A stretch of DNA of 64,000 bases, from assembly GCF_010183535.1 (NCBI RefSeq), contig NC_071329.1, positions 16,196,879-16,260,878 of the forward strand, written 5' to 3'. Of the stretch, positions 55,307 through 64,000 are shown piece by piece; the stretch's first letter is position 1, and each line of letters begins with the position of its first letter. Source of the DNA: Caenorhabditis remanei (taxonomy: Eukaryota > Nematoda > Chromadorea > Rhabditida > Rhabditidae). The notes under the pieces are model-generated. The model was not told where the DNA came from. It worked only from the letters and a program-made list of their open reading frames with translations, and ran no database searches. The position numbers and the translations under genes were made by a program.

Positions 55307-56538
55307 CGAAATGACGTTTTGTTGTTGTTTACGTCGACTGTGGGCGACGCGGCTCGCGTCGCGTGCGCTCTCATGGCGAGACCCGTCGGCGGCTGCCGCA
55401 CGTGTGCCTTTACTACAGTAACCTGAAAATAAGTTTTTACTGTACTCCATCGATTTTCGGTGAATTTCTTCTGCCGATAACTGGAAATCTAGGGTTTTGA
55501 GAGAACGCCGCAGACTTTTCAGATGTTTTCCGTGATTGGACAGTGATGTTGCGTCCGGTGAACAACTTCGACGACGAAATGCTTCCTTGAGCGGAAACTG
55601 ATGACCATTTCGCGTCTACTTCGTTGAAAACCCACTTCTGGCGTGGTTTCCCTGTGAATAGGGGCTAAACTTACAGGTTTCTTCCTTCTACCTGTCTCCA
55701 AACTTCTTGCTGCTCCTGTTGGAGGCTTCTGATACCATCCCTAGCCTGCGTAGGGGCTAAACTTACTATTTTTCTGCTTACTGACCATCCCTTGACTGCG
55801 AAGGGGGTGTATGTACGCGAATCTTCTGTACATACCACTTCCATGCTCGCGTCCGAGCGCTGTCTCTGCCTTGCACCTACGGCAAGTCATCCCTAGTGAC
55901 TATAGGGGGAGCGGACACAGTCACGATGCTGTTCTCACCTCGCTATGTCCGTGTCGACCTTGCGGACCATCCCTGCTTTGAGGGGCTTGTGTATACAGGC
56001 TTGCTGTTCTCACCTTACTTCATGCTCTGAAGCGGAGCAAATATCTTCACTTTCCGTCCGATCAGCTGTACTTCGACGACCATCGCGAATGGAAAAATTG
56101 TCTCATCACATTCTGCTATCTCGCGACAACAGAAATGCAATGGTTTTAGTTGTGGAGAATGCTTTCACACTCAGTTACAGATTGAAACTGCGAGACCTGA
56201 GAGTTGTGGGGTTCGTTTGAGAGATGACGCGGTGGTCATCCCATGTTCAAACTTCCCGCACCGCTCTGTACCAGGACCTCGATAAATTTACCTTTTGTGT
56301 GATAGTGTGCAGCTGTGTAGGTGTTCTTTGTCGTTGAACTATTCCTTGACTGTTGACGATGCCAGATTGTCGTTTGCGTGTCGAAGTACCAAATGTGCTT
56401 CGTACCAGCTGAAACGGGATAACCGAGGGGGAGCTCTGCCGGCGGGAATAACCGGACAGAGAAACAATAACGAGTTTAAACGGGCCGAAAAACTGTTGTG
56501 CACACAGTTTTGTTAAGAGGGGAAAGAAGAAAGGACCG
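55307..56538. other. GC-richer leader-like region with repeated short hairpins
   Basis: Base composition changes sharply at about 55320. A CATCCCT...AGGGG hairpin motif recurs near 55735 (ATCCCTAGCCTGCGTAGGGG), 55788 (ATCCCTTGACTGCGAAGGGG), 55890 (ATCCCTAGTGACTATAGGGG) and 55964 (ATCCCTGCTTTGAGGGG). GGGGCTAAACTTAC occurs near 55660 and 55749, and GCTGTTCTCACCT twice (about 55929, 56001). No gene is supported. It looks like a structured leader or LTR-proximal region of a retroelement. Confidence 0.5.
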
Positions 56539-57263
56539 ATGGACCAAAATGAGAAGGATCCACCAGCTATTCCACGAAGAGCTCTAGAAGACTGCCCGTT
56601 GTGCAGGGATAGTGCACATAGACTTGCCGATTGCCCACAATTCCCTAGTAAACTAGAGAAACTCCAGCAATTCAGAAGACGTCAGATATGCTGTACGTGC
56701 GGAGATCTTCAGTGTTCGCGGATCAATTGCCCAAAGGCGATGGAGCAATGTCAAATCTGCAAAGGCAAGCAAGAATACGGAAAAACCTTGCATCTCTCAG
56801 AGATCTGCATCTTTGAGTCGCATGTCTCAAAGAGACCAAACACGTCGGAGTTCAGACGTCCAAGATTCTCGGCGCAACGCCCCAGATCCAAGTCGCCAGC
56901 TAAGGAAACTCCAGTTCCAGCTCCAGCACCAGTAGCTGCACCAGCTCAAAATCAGCATTCTATGATGCCACAACAACAGTATCATCAGCAACCGAGTAAG
57001 TAAATAACATAAGAGATCTATCAAACTGAATACGAGATCAGATTAAAAATAAATAAATAAATAAAAATATTTCAGTGATGCCAGCTGGTCCAACTTACGG
57101 CCCAGGGTACCCGATGAACCCGATGGTTCCAGCTCAGCAATTTCAATATCAACAACCACAACAGATGGTTCCGATGCAGATGCAACCGATGCCACAACAA
57201 CAGTATGGCTACTATCAACAACAGTCGGGTCCGGCAAATCCACCAAATCACCATCATCAGTAG
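56539..57263 (+). CDS. CCHC zinc-knuckle, Q/P-rich protein, gag-like
   Basis: Exons 56539-56995 and 57076-57263 join across an 80-bp intron (GTAAGT...TTTCAG) to give 214 aa. The knuckle CPLCRDSAHRLADC (C-x2-C-x4-H-x4-C) is followed by a second Cys-rich segment (CCTCGDLQCSRINC, then CQICKGKQ). This tandem arrangement resembles the nucleocapsid part of BEL/Pao gag proteins. The C-terminal half is basic then Gln/Pro/Met-rich (QQQYGYYQQQSGP). It may be the gag remnant of another retroelement or a co-opted gag-derived gene. The intron and full open frame favour the latter slightly, but a retroelement leader exon is possible. Confidence 0.6.
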
Positions 57264-58166
57264 CCGTAATCCTTTATCTCCCATCTCTTTATTCACCTTT
57301 ATTGTAATAACTTTAATTTCCCCTCGTCTTTACTCTAGTATAATATCTTCACTCTCTAGTATAACTAAAAATTAAATATAGTAACTCGTAGACAAAACCC
57401 CAATTAGGTACTCTATCCCAACTCGTAGTAACTTCTCAAATAAGTCCTCGTAAAGGACACACCTCTTTATCTATCCTTTCTTTCATTTCTTACTTTATTT
57501 CCCTTTCATTGTTTACAATTGTTAAAGTACATCCGTAGCGGAAAAACCCGCCTTGAGGATACTGTTCGTCTGTTGTCGGGCCAGACACCCGAAGTGTGTC
57601 TTTTCAAAATAAAGCACACATCTGTTGAACATTTCGTCAACTGGTCTTTGCAAGCATTTCAAAGAACACGTCACACGTAACACGTCAAACAAAACTCTGT
57701 AAAATGGATAAATTCTCTAATAGTCATGGTGGAGTAATGACACGGACAGAGACCATAAAGGTTCACTGTAGTAGGAAGGAGTAACCGTTGGGGTCGACAC
57801 CAACGGGAGCTCTACCAAACTTCCGCACTATTAGCCTAGCGATCGATAGGATAAACCTTTCCGAGTCCAATCGTACTTCGCGAGTACGGTCGTTACAAAA
57901 CCTACTGACTTATGGTTATAAAAGGTGCTAAACAAGATTATATTAAACAAGATTATATTAAACAAGATGACATTAAACAAGATTGTATTAAACTAGATTT
58001 GGTTATGAACTCTGCCGTTACTCTCTCCTTCTCTTTCCTCTCGTCCTGTCTTATTCTCCTCTTCTCTATCTCTTCCTCTTTTTCCTCTCTTGGTCTTTCG
58101 ACCCCCTTTTACGTATAATCAAATTTATTTCAGACTCTTTTTCTCTTCAACTGGTATCGTGCATCA
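57264..58166. other. Presumed LTR/leader region of the BEL/Pao element
   Basis: Contains an AATAAA signal (about 57608), a tandem repeat of a 17-18-bp unit TATTAAACAAGAT (57935-57995, four copies), C/T-rich tracts, and TGGTATCGTGC just before the gag ATG, which could be a primer-binding site. The 3' LTR lies outside the window, so LTR limits cannot be verified. Confidence 0.35.
57935..57997. repeat. Short tandem repeat
   Basis: Four imperfect copies of TATTAAACAAGAT plus 4-5 bases, in the presumed leader of the retrotransposon. Confidence 0.7.
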
Positions 58167-61100
58167 ATGGCTCCGACTCATCGGATCCAGACCTTGGCTC
58201 AACGAGCAGGACGCCTCAAGTCCTGCATCACAAAAGTAATAGAAGGATCGAAACAAGTCTTGGAATACGTGGATCAATGGGAAGCCGATAGAAAGGCAGC
58301 CTGTAGGGCCGCTGAACAGAACAACAAAGGTCATCCCAACCCTGATCTAGCTGTAACAACTGATGCTCTTAATACGTTGATATCAATGGAAACCCAGTTG
58401 GACGGGTTACCTCAAATCCTTCGGGACAAAGCAACCAAGTTGGTAAAGGAGGCAGAAGAAGACAATGAAGAGTGGGAAGAACTTGAAAATCTATGCAAAA
58501 TCGCCGTCGAAGAACGAGAAGATCAACGAAAGCATTTGCTCATCGCGGTAAAAGCAAAGATTGAAATGTTTCGAGAACTCCACGAGGCGAGCGAGGAACA
58601 AGTCCCGCCGCCACCTCTGTCTCCCCAACAAGCAGTGATGTGCGGAAATAAAAATTTCGGAAACTTCGGAACTCGGAAATTTTCCGAATTTTTTTTTCGG
58701 AAATTTCGGAAACGTTTCTTTTTTCCGACTTCTCTGTTTCGGAAATTTCGGAACTCGGAAATTTTCCGAAATTTTTTTTTCGGAAATTTCGGAAATTCCG
58801 GAAATTCCGGAAATCATTGTTTAGCCGGCCCGTCATTTGACAAGTAGATAAATTTTGATGCTGAAAACCATAATTTTCAATTAATTGCAATAAAAACGCA
58901 TGAAAGATCAGCGAAAGCTGTACTCTATTGGGAAATATGAATATTAAAAACAAATAAAATTTGAAAATTCAAATGTTTCTCGAATTATTCGCGAGACCAA
59001 TGTAATTTTTTCAGCATGTGCGTTTTAAACTACAGTACTGTTTTGTTTCCGAAATTTCCGAAATGTTTTTTCGGAAATTTCGGAAACGTTTTCTTTTTCC
59101 GAAATTATTTCCGGAAATCGGAAATTTCCGAAATTTCCGAAAAAATATTTCGGAAATTTTCCGACGGAAAAAAGTTCCGAAAAAAGTCGGAAATTTCGGA
59201 AATTTCGGAATTTCCGATTTCCGTTCCGCACATCCCTGCCAACAAGTGCTACATATCATGGCGGAATCAATCGACGCTCCAAACCAGGAGCCGTTGGTAG
59301 CCTCTCCCATGAAATTTCCTCTGTACCAAGAACTCTATATGGCCAACTCAGCCGAAACAAATGAGATATCGGATCTCTTGGCGGAGGATCTCCAGTTGCC
59401 GAAAAGTACTCAGAACTTATACATTGACGGCACACAGGAGATGAATTCCAGGCTTCCGGAGACTCCGATCCTTAATGGAACTATTCCTACTAACCCCGAG
59501 CTCGGAGGTAACGCCAACCAGCAGGTTGACTCTCGTCAAAGAATTCAGCAAAACAGAGTAGATACTCATAATCCAGCAGCGGCTGATATTAACCATTTAA
59601 CCTTCCAAAGTCCAGCGGGACAAGTAAGAGTAGGAAACCGACTCATAAGTGAATTTAATAGGAGAAATTCGTCAGCAGAAAGGCCATCTCCAAGACCCAA
59701 TAACGGATACTCGAACTTCGAAGAGAATATCCAAAGACAATACCAGAGTAGAAACATAAACGGAAACCCCTACTCCGACTACAATCATCATCAAAGACAA
59801 AGCCGCCTTGAAAATCAGTATAACCCAAACTATCAAACTTATAATAACCAGTATTATAACGAACATAATCAAGTATACAATTCACAAAGAACTGGAGATA
59901 TCTTGCAAGCTCCAGCGAATAGATGCGAAGTATGCAACGGAAACCACAAAATCTCGGTATGCACTGCAGATGAAGAAATGATCGCGAGAGTATGCTTAGA
60001 GAATGGAAGATGTCCAAAATGCAGAGTAGGCAGACACTCGATACAAGAATGCCCCATATTCTATTTGTTGAATAAACAGACAAAAAACGATGAGAATATT
60101 AACGCAGAAACGAGACAACAGAGCCGTCACAGTAACCAAGAATACCAAGAACATGACAGAACCTCATCACAACAGCAAAGACAAAACACACAGACTCAAT
60201 ATTCTGAAAGAAGAAAGGAAATATCAGAGAGAGATTTAGCAAGACACGTAGCTACGATCAAGCCATTCACAGGAATCGTCTCAGAATACGCTTCCTTCCG
60301 TAACATCATGACAGATTATCTGGAATCGGAAACTATATCCCTAGCCGTAAGACGAGACACATTAATGCAAAAAATTAGCGGGGATGCCGCGGTTCAAAAG
60401 TCTATTCTTAATGATCCTGGAAAAGCAATCGAAACGACAATGAGAAACTTCAATAGGACTTATAAAAGAAAAGACTCAACTTCAGTCAGAAATCAGTTTG
60501 AAAAGATAATTGTGTCAGACGACAGCATCGACACATTCATCAAGTCGCTTGCTCTATCAAGGAGTCTCCACGACAAGGTCCTGGAAGAGGAGCCACATGG
60601 ATTCGAGTATCATTCGACGAAAGCACTGCTAGGCCGAATGCCAGATGCAGTACGTGCCATGTGTAACAAGATGTTACGGAACGAAACACTTACCACAGAA
60701 AAGATTTACGAAAAGGCTGAAGAACATCTTGAGAATCAAATCGAAGACGCCGAGATCACAGGAAGATCGGCGAACCAGACTATAAAAAAATGGAAAACAG
60801 AATTGCACGTAACTCAGTCAGAAACCGACTCAAAAGAAGAAGAAGACAAAGAAACCGATGATGAAAATTCAGCAGAGGTATTTGCCTTTGGAGCAAGAAG
60901 GGAGAAATCAAAGTCTCAAAGCACAAAATCATCCCACTTCCAACAAGCCAAAGGTGATCAAATCGGATCGGAAGTCCATAATTCCCCAAAACTCAATCAG
61001 ACAACACAGTCTCAACTTCCAGCTCAATCTCAAAATCATCAATATATGAGCTCTCAAACCCCATATCAGCCAAATACGCCAACCCAACATCAATTTCCAC

Positions 61101-61903
61101 AATCTCAACAAATCAATAATCAGTTGAACCCATACAGTCATCAGCACATTCAGTATCCACCTCAGATGAGCTTAAACCAGAACCAAGTCCATACTCAATC
61201 TCCAGTTCCAGCAAGCACGAATTACTGGAACCCGCAACCCAGTAACATAAATTACTATGCTAATCCACCACCGCATCAGCAATTCTTCCAGAACCAACAG
61301 TGTAACGGGCCAAACAAAATTATGAATCAGAGTCAAGACCCAAGAAATCATACTCAACAGACGGGATATAACCCAGTGCCTCAGAGCAACAATAGTCCAG
61401 CGTCGTTCGGACAACGCCAGCAAAGATCGAACAACGCCGCGTGGTTCAAAGAAAACGGCTCACCACCATCGGTGGGACACTCAACGGGCACACAACTGTC
61501 TATCCAAGAAGAAGCTATGAAACCATTGACGGATTGCCAAAATCCGGAACGTTATAAGCTGGGACCAGGTCCTAATATTGCACTCATGCGTTATACCTTC
61601 CCAAGGGAATATGACGAAGAGTCATACTGTCAAATATGCGGAAAGGGACATAAGTTGGTTCGATGCTTGTTAAGCAGCTCGAACGTCCGGAAATGGATCG
61701 ATGAAAAGAAAGCTTGTAGCAACTGCGCCTCTCGAACTCACAACGTCACCGAGTGTATCTCACAAGTCAGTTGCTTCTACTGCTGCGGTAAACACCACAC
61801 AGCAGCATGTAAACTAAAAGAAGCTTATAGAGACTACCGGAACTATCCTCCATCCGCAGCGACACCAAATGGAATCGAGTTTTTTCGTGCCCAACAACAC
61901 TAA
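58167..61903 (+). pseudogene. BEL/Pao-type retrotransposon gag, interrupted by a MITE
   Basis: The open frame from 58167 (MAPTHRIQTLAQRAG) has a helical N-terminal domain. It is interrupted at 58633-59238 by a MITE, and the host frame resumes unchanged at 59239. Downstream come a Q/N/Y-rich region, a first knuckle pair (CEVCNGNHKISVC, CPKCRVGRHSIQEC), a capsid-like helical region of the DUF1759 type (about 60250-60770, with AVRRDTLMQKISGDA), a second Gln-rich region, and three more knuckles near the end (CQICGKGHKLVRC, CSNCASRTHNVTEC, CFYCCGKHHTAAC). The role is particle assembly and RNA packaging of the element. As it stands the MITE prevents a normal product. Confidence 0.82.
58633..59238. 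mobile_element. 606-bp hAT-like MITE in gag
   Basis: TIRs CAGTGATGTGCGGAA / TTCCGCACATCCCTG with an exact 8-bp duplication CCAACAAG (58625-58632, 59239-59246), the hAT signature. Inner arms consist of many CGGAAATTTC units in both orientations, around an AT-rich core (about 58820-59020). The exact duplication and intact host frame on both sides indicate a recent insertion. The TIR is close to that of the nested MITE at 50240. Confidence 0.92.
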
Positions 61904-64000
61904 AAATAAATCAATCTTCATAACCTCAAATTCAAAAGAAACAGAGCCAAAAAGGGCAACCAAGTCATTAATGTTATTAAAAGATACACCGAAAATGGTG
62001 GATACATCATCAGCGTATGAGAATAAACCAGAATACCCGTCTAAATACATAAAAAACACATCCAGTGACATCCTCGTTAGTACTTCGTATACCAATACTA
62101 AAGAAAAGATCTCAAGAGCAAACCAATTATATACAGAGAGCACCACTATCACTCCCCTTGATAGTTCTGCGGGAAATGCCTCCAACAAAGCATATACAAA
62201 TGAGACAGTCCAACAAACACGTGATATTCTCCTCGTTAGTCCGTCGGAAAATACACTCTTTGATACTACTAGTCTATATGAGGACGCCACGCTAGTGGAT
62301 AAAGAAACGAGAATCAATCAAATCACTCATACGCTACAAACAGATTCATTCGAACCAACAGAACTAAATACCAATGAAGAAGACATCTCTCTCCCACTGA
62401 CAACACTACAAATGTCCAATAACTACCAAATTCTAACTCTAGTAGATACAGGAGCAAGCATAACACTAATTGCTGATCAAGCAGCTCAAGAGCTCGGACT
62501 GAAAGTAGCACAAGAGATCAAGTTAACAGTAAACGGCTACAGAAGCAAGAGCAGAAACTCCAGCAAAATCTACGAGATGACAATCAAAGGCGGAACACTT
62601 GAATATAAAACCTTCGTAGCTGGAGTACCAGACCTACCAGAAATCAGATACGAAACCCCTGTCTTTAGTGACGAAGATAACCAAGAACTAGGAATATATG
62701 GACTAAGCAATACAGACGTGATACCCAGTAAAAAGTTTGAAAAGAAGCGCATCGGAATGATCCTGGGAAATGACATCCTCCCGCATTTCATCAGAGGATC
62801 GCAAAGAATCTGCTTACCTTCAGGGAGATACGTCGAACTGAGTCCATTTGCCAAAATGACATTCCCAAGAGCCAGACACTGCCCAGTGATGGAAACAACC
62901 ACTGGAGATATCACAGCCGGACCACAAAATAAAAGAAAAGAACAGTCCATCAATACACTCATGGCTCAGAAATATGGAAGAGCAGGCGAAGACGAACTAA
63001 CCGATCTAATTCTGCAACTTTGGAAAAGCGAAAACTGTGAAGTAGAGTCAGCTACCCAGAGAGAGGAAGAATACCTCGACCAACGCCGACTCCTACAATG
63101 GTTCGAAGACACACTACAGACCACGGAAGATGGTCAAATCGCTGTAGCACTTCCATGGAACGGAAAAGAGGCTCGCATGGGAACTAATAAAAACTTAGCG
63201 TATAAAAGACTGACGTGTTTGATCAAGAAACTTCGAAACAATCCGAATCTATTGAGAGAATACAACAAGATCATTAATAACCAGTTGAAAGAAGGAATAG
63301 TTGAACGCGTTACACCAGAGATGCAAAAACAAGGAAGGAGTTATTACGCTCCACAAAATGCAGTCTTTAAAGCAAACTCGGCAAATACGAAAGTGAGAAT
63401 CGTGGGAGACTCATCTTCACATCAGAAAGGACAGCTGTCCCTCAACGAGTGCGTATTCGAAGGCCCAAACATGCTGCGAACGGCCCCAGGATTACATCTG
63501 AGACACCGAATCGATCAATTCCCAATCGTGGGCGACATTGCTCGCGCATTTCATCAAGTAAGACTACAAGAAAAAGATAGAAACGCCACCAAGTGGTTGT
63601 GGGTAGACGACATTGAGAAACCACCTACGGGAGACAATCTGGTGGAGTATAGGTTCACCAGGATCCCCTTCGGGATGCGTTGCTCTCCTTTCCTGTTGGC
63701 AGCGACTATCCGACACTATCTATTGATGGCAGCCAGCGTGCTGAGTATTGAAATCGACAAAAATCTATATGTAGATAATATCATGGTCTCAACAAATTAT
63801 GCAGAAGAAGTACTTCCAAAAATCAAAGGTATCCAGCAAGAATTCAGTGTCATGAGCATGCCGGTGAGAGAGTTCGGAACAAACTACCACCCAGCTCAAT
63901 TAGAAATACCCGAAGAAGACAGAGCCGAATCACACATTTCAAAATTCTTGGGATACAGCTGGAATACGACAGAAGACACAATCACGGTAACAATCCCCGA
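61869..64000 (+). CDS. BEL/Pao-type retrotransposon pol (protease, reverse transcriptase), partial
   Basis: A frame +1 relative to gag opens before 61869 (first ATG there, 35 nt overlap with the gag end) and stays open to the window edge. An aspartic protease motif LVDTGASITLIA lies near 62440-62475, with the second half around MILGNDILPHF. The reverse transcriptase region shows the Pao-type pattern: VGDIARAFHQVRL (near 63530), RIPFGMRCSPFLLAA (near 63662) and the catalytic LYVDNIMVS (near 63765), where Asp-Asn replaces the usual Asp-Asp, as is common in Pao RT. RNase H and integrase would lie beyond the window. The frame is undamaged, so the pol half looks recent. Confidence 0.85.
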   Translation, partial: MESSFFVPNNTKNKSIFITSNSKETEPKRATKSLMLLKDTPKMVDTSSAYENKPEYPSKYIKNTSSDILVSTSYTNTKEKISRANQLYTESTTITPLDSSAGNASNKAYTNETVQQTRDILLVSPSENTLFDTTSLYEDATLVDKETRINQITHTLQTDSFEPTELNTNEEDISLPLTTLQMSNNYQILTLVDTGASITLIADQAAQELGLKVAQEIKLTVNGYRSKSRNSSKIYEMTIKGGTLEYKTFVAGVPDLPEIRYETPVFSDEDNQELGIYGLSNTDVIPSKKFEKKRIGMILGNDILPHFIRGSQRICLPSGRYVELSPFAKMTFPRARHCPVMETTTGDITAGPQNKRKEQSINTLMAQKYGRAGEDELTDLILQLWKSENCEVESATQREEEYLDQRRLLQWFEDTLQTTEDGQIAVALPWNGKEARMGTNKNLAYKRLTCLIKKLRNNPNLLREYNKIINNQLKEGIVERVTPEMQKQGRSYYAPQNAVFKANSANTKVRIVGDSSSHQKGQLSLNECVFEGPNMLRTAPGLHLRHRIDQFPIVGDIARAFHQVRLQEKDRNATKWLWVDDIEKPPTGDNLVEYRFTRIPFGMRCSPFLLAATIRHYLLMAASVLSIEIDKNLYVDNIMVSTNYAEEVLPKIKGIQQEFSVMSMPVREFGTNYHPAQLEIPEEDRAESHISKFLGYSWNTTEDTITVTIP

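Noticed and set aside
57264..58166. Defined 5' LTR with exact ends
   Set aside because: The matching 3' LTR is outside the window, so any boundary would be a guess.
59018..59238. N-terminal extension of the gag frame
   Set aside because: Encoded by the hAT-like MITE and not by the retrotransposon. Host sequence resumes after the target duplication.

Overview
The window is eukaryotic. Genes are intron-rich, with introns of about 42-60 bp bounded by GT...TTTCAG, and several starts lie just after a TTTTCAG acceptor. The families present (MATH-BTB, F-box/FTH, DUF3557, chromo-barrel) are those expanded on chromosome arms of Caenorhabditis nematodes. I conclude a Caenorhabditis autosomal-arm-like region. 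The species cannot be fixed from the sequence alone.

Layout. 1-4462 is a near-perfect palindrome (P1) packed with an 18-bp interspersed motif, a DUF3557 gene fragment and a tRNA-promoter-like repeat. A four-exon gene of unknown family (3922-5561) starts in its right arm. 6397-7706 holds a second unknown gene and a decayed DUF3557 copy. 8427-18635 is a 10.2-kb palindrome (P2). Its centre is two head-to-head Tc1/mariner-type transposons with intron-containing transposase genes, and each arm also carries a truncated copy of an unrecognised gene. 20089-21331 is an intact DUF3557 gene and 31712-32844 a second one. Between and beside them lie two 4050-bp copies (A 21600-25649, B 33598-37647) of a long-TIR, TTAA-flanked element. 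Each encodes one five-exon, 747-aa C2H2-finger protein and shows no transposase I can recognise. This is the best candidate in the window for an undescribed mobile system. Two small chromo-barrel genes (26827-27357, 30296-30792) sit between the copies.

37648-55300 is a BATH (MATH-BTB) and F-box cluster arranged as a tandem segmental duplication (units about 38570-45105 and 47010-55292). At the unit boundary a secreted-protein gene reads in frame into a BATH-type C-terminus, giving an intact eight-exon chimera (44924-47127). The two units decay differently: one F-box copy carries a frame-shifting deletion, one BATH copy a homopolymer frameshift, and another a stop codon plus a MITE. Paired units let empty sites be compared with filled sites, so several MITE insertions can be placed to the base, including a hAT-like MITE nested inside a TA-flanked MITE.

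55307-64000 is retroelement territory. A two-exon CCHC zinc-knuckle gene is followed by the 5' part of a BEL/Pao-type LTR retrotransposon: gag interrupted by a 606-bp hAT-like MITE with an exact 8-bp target duplication, then protease and reverse transcriptase in the +1 frame, running off the window end.

Both palindromes have short central spacers and almost no arm divergence, so a fold-back artefact of library or assembly must be excluded before any biological reading. Gene models were spliced by eye from reading frame, splice signals and paralogue comparison. Family calls rest on recognised motifs, not on a database search.
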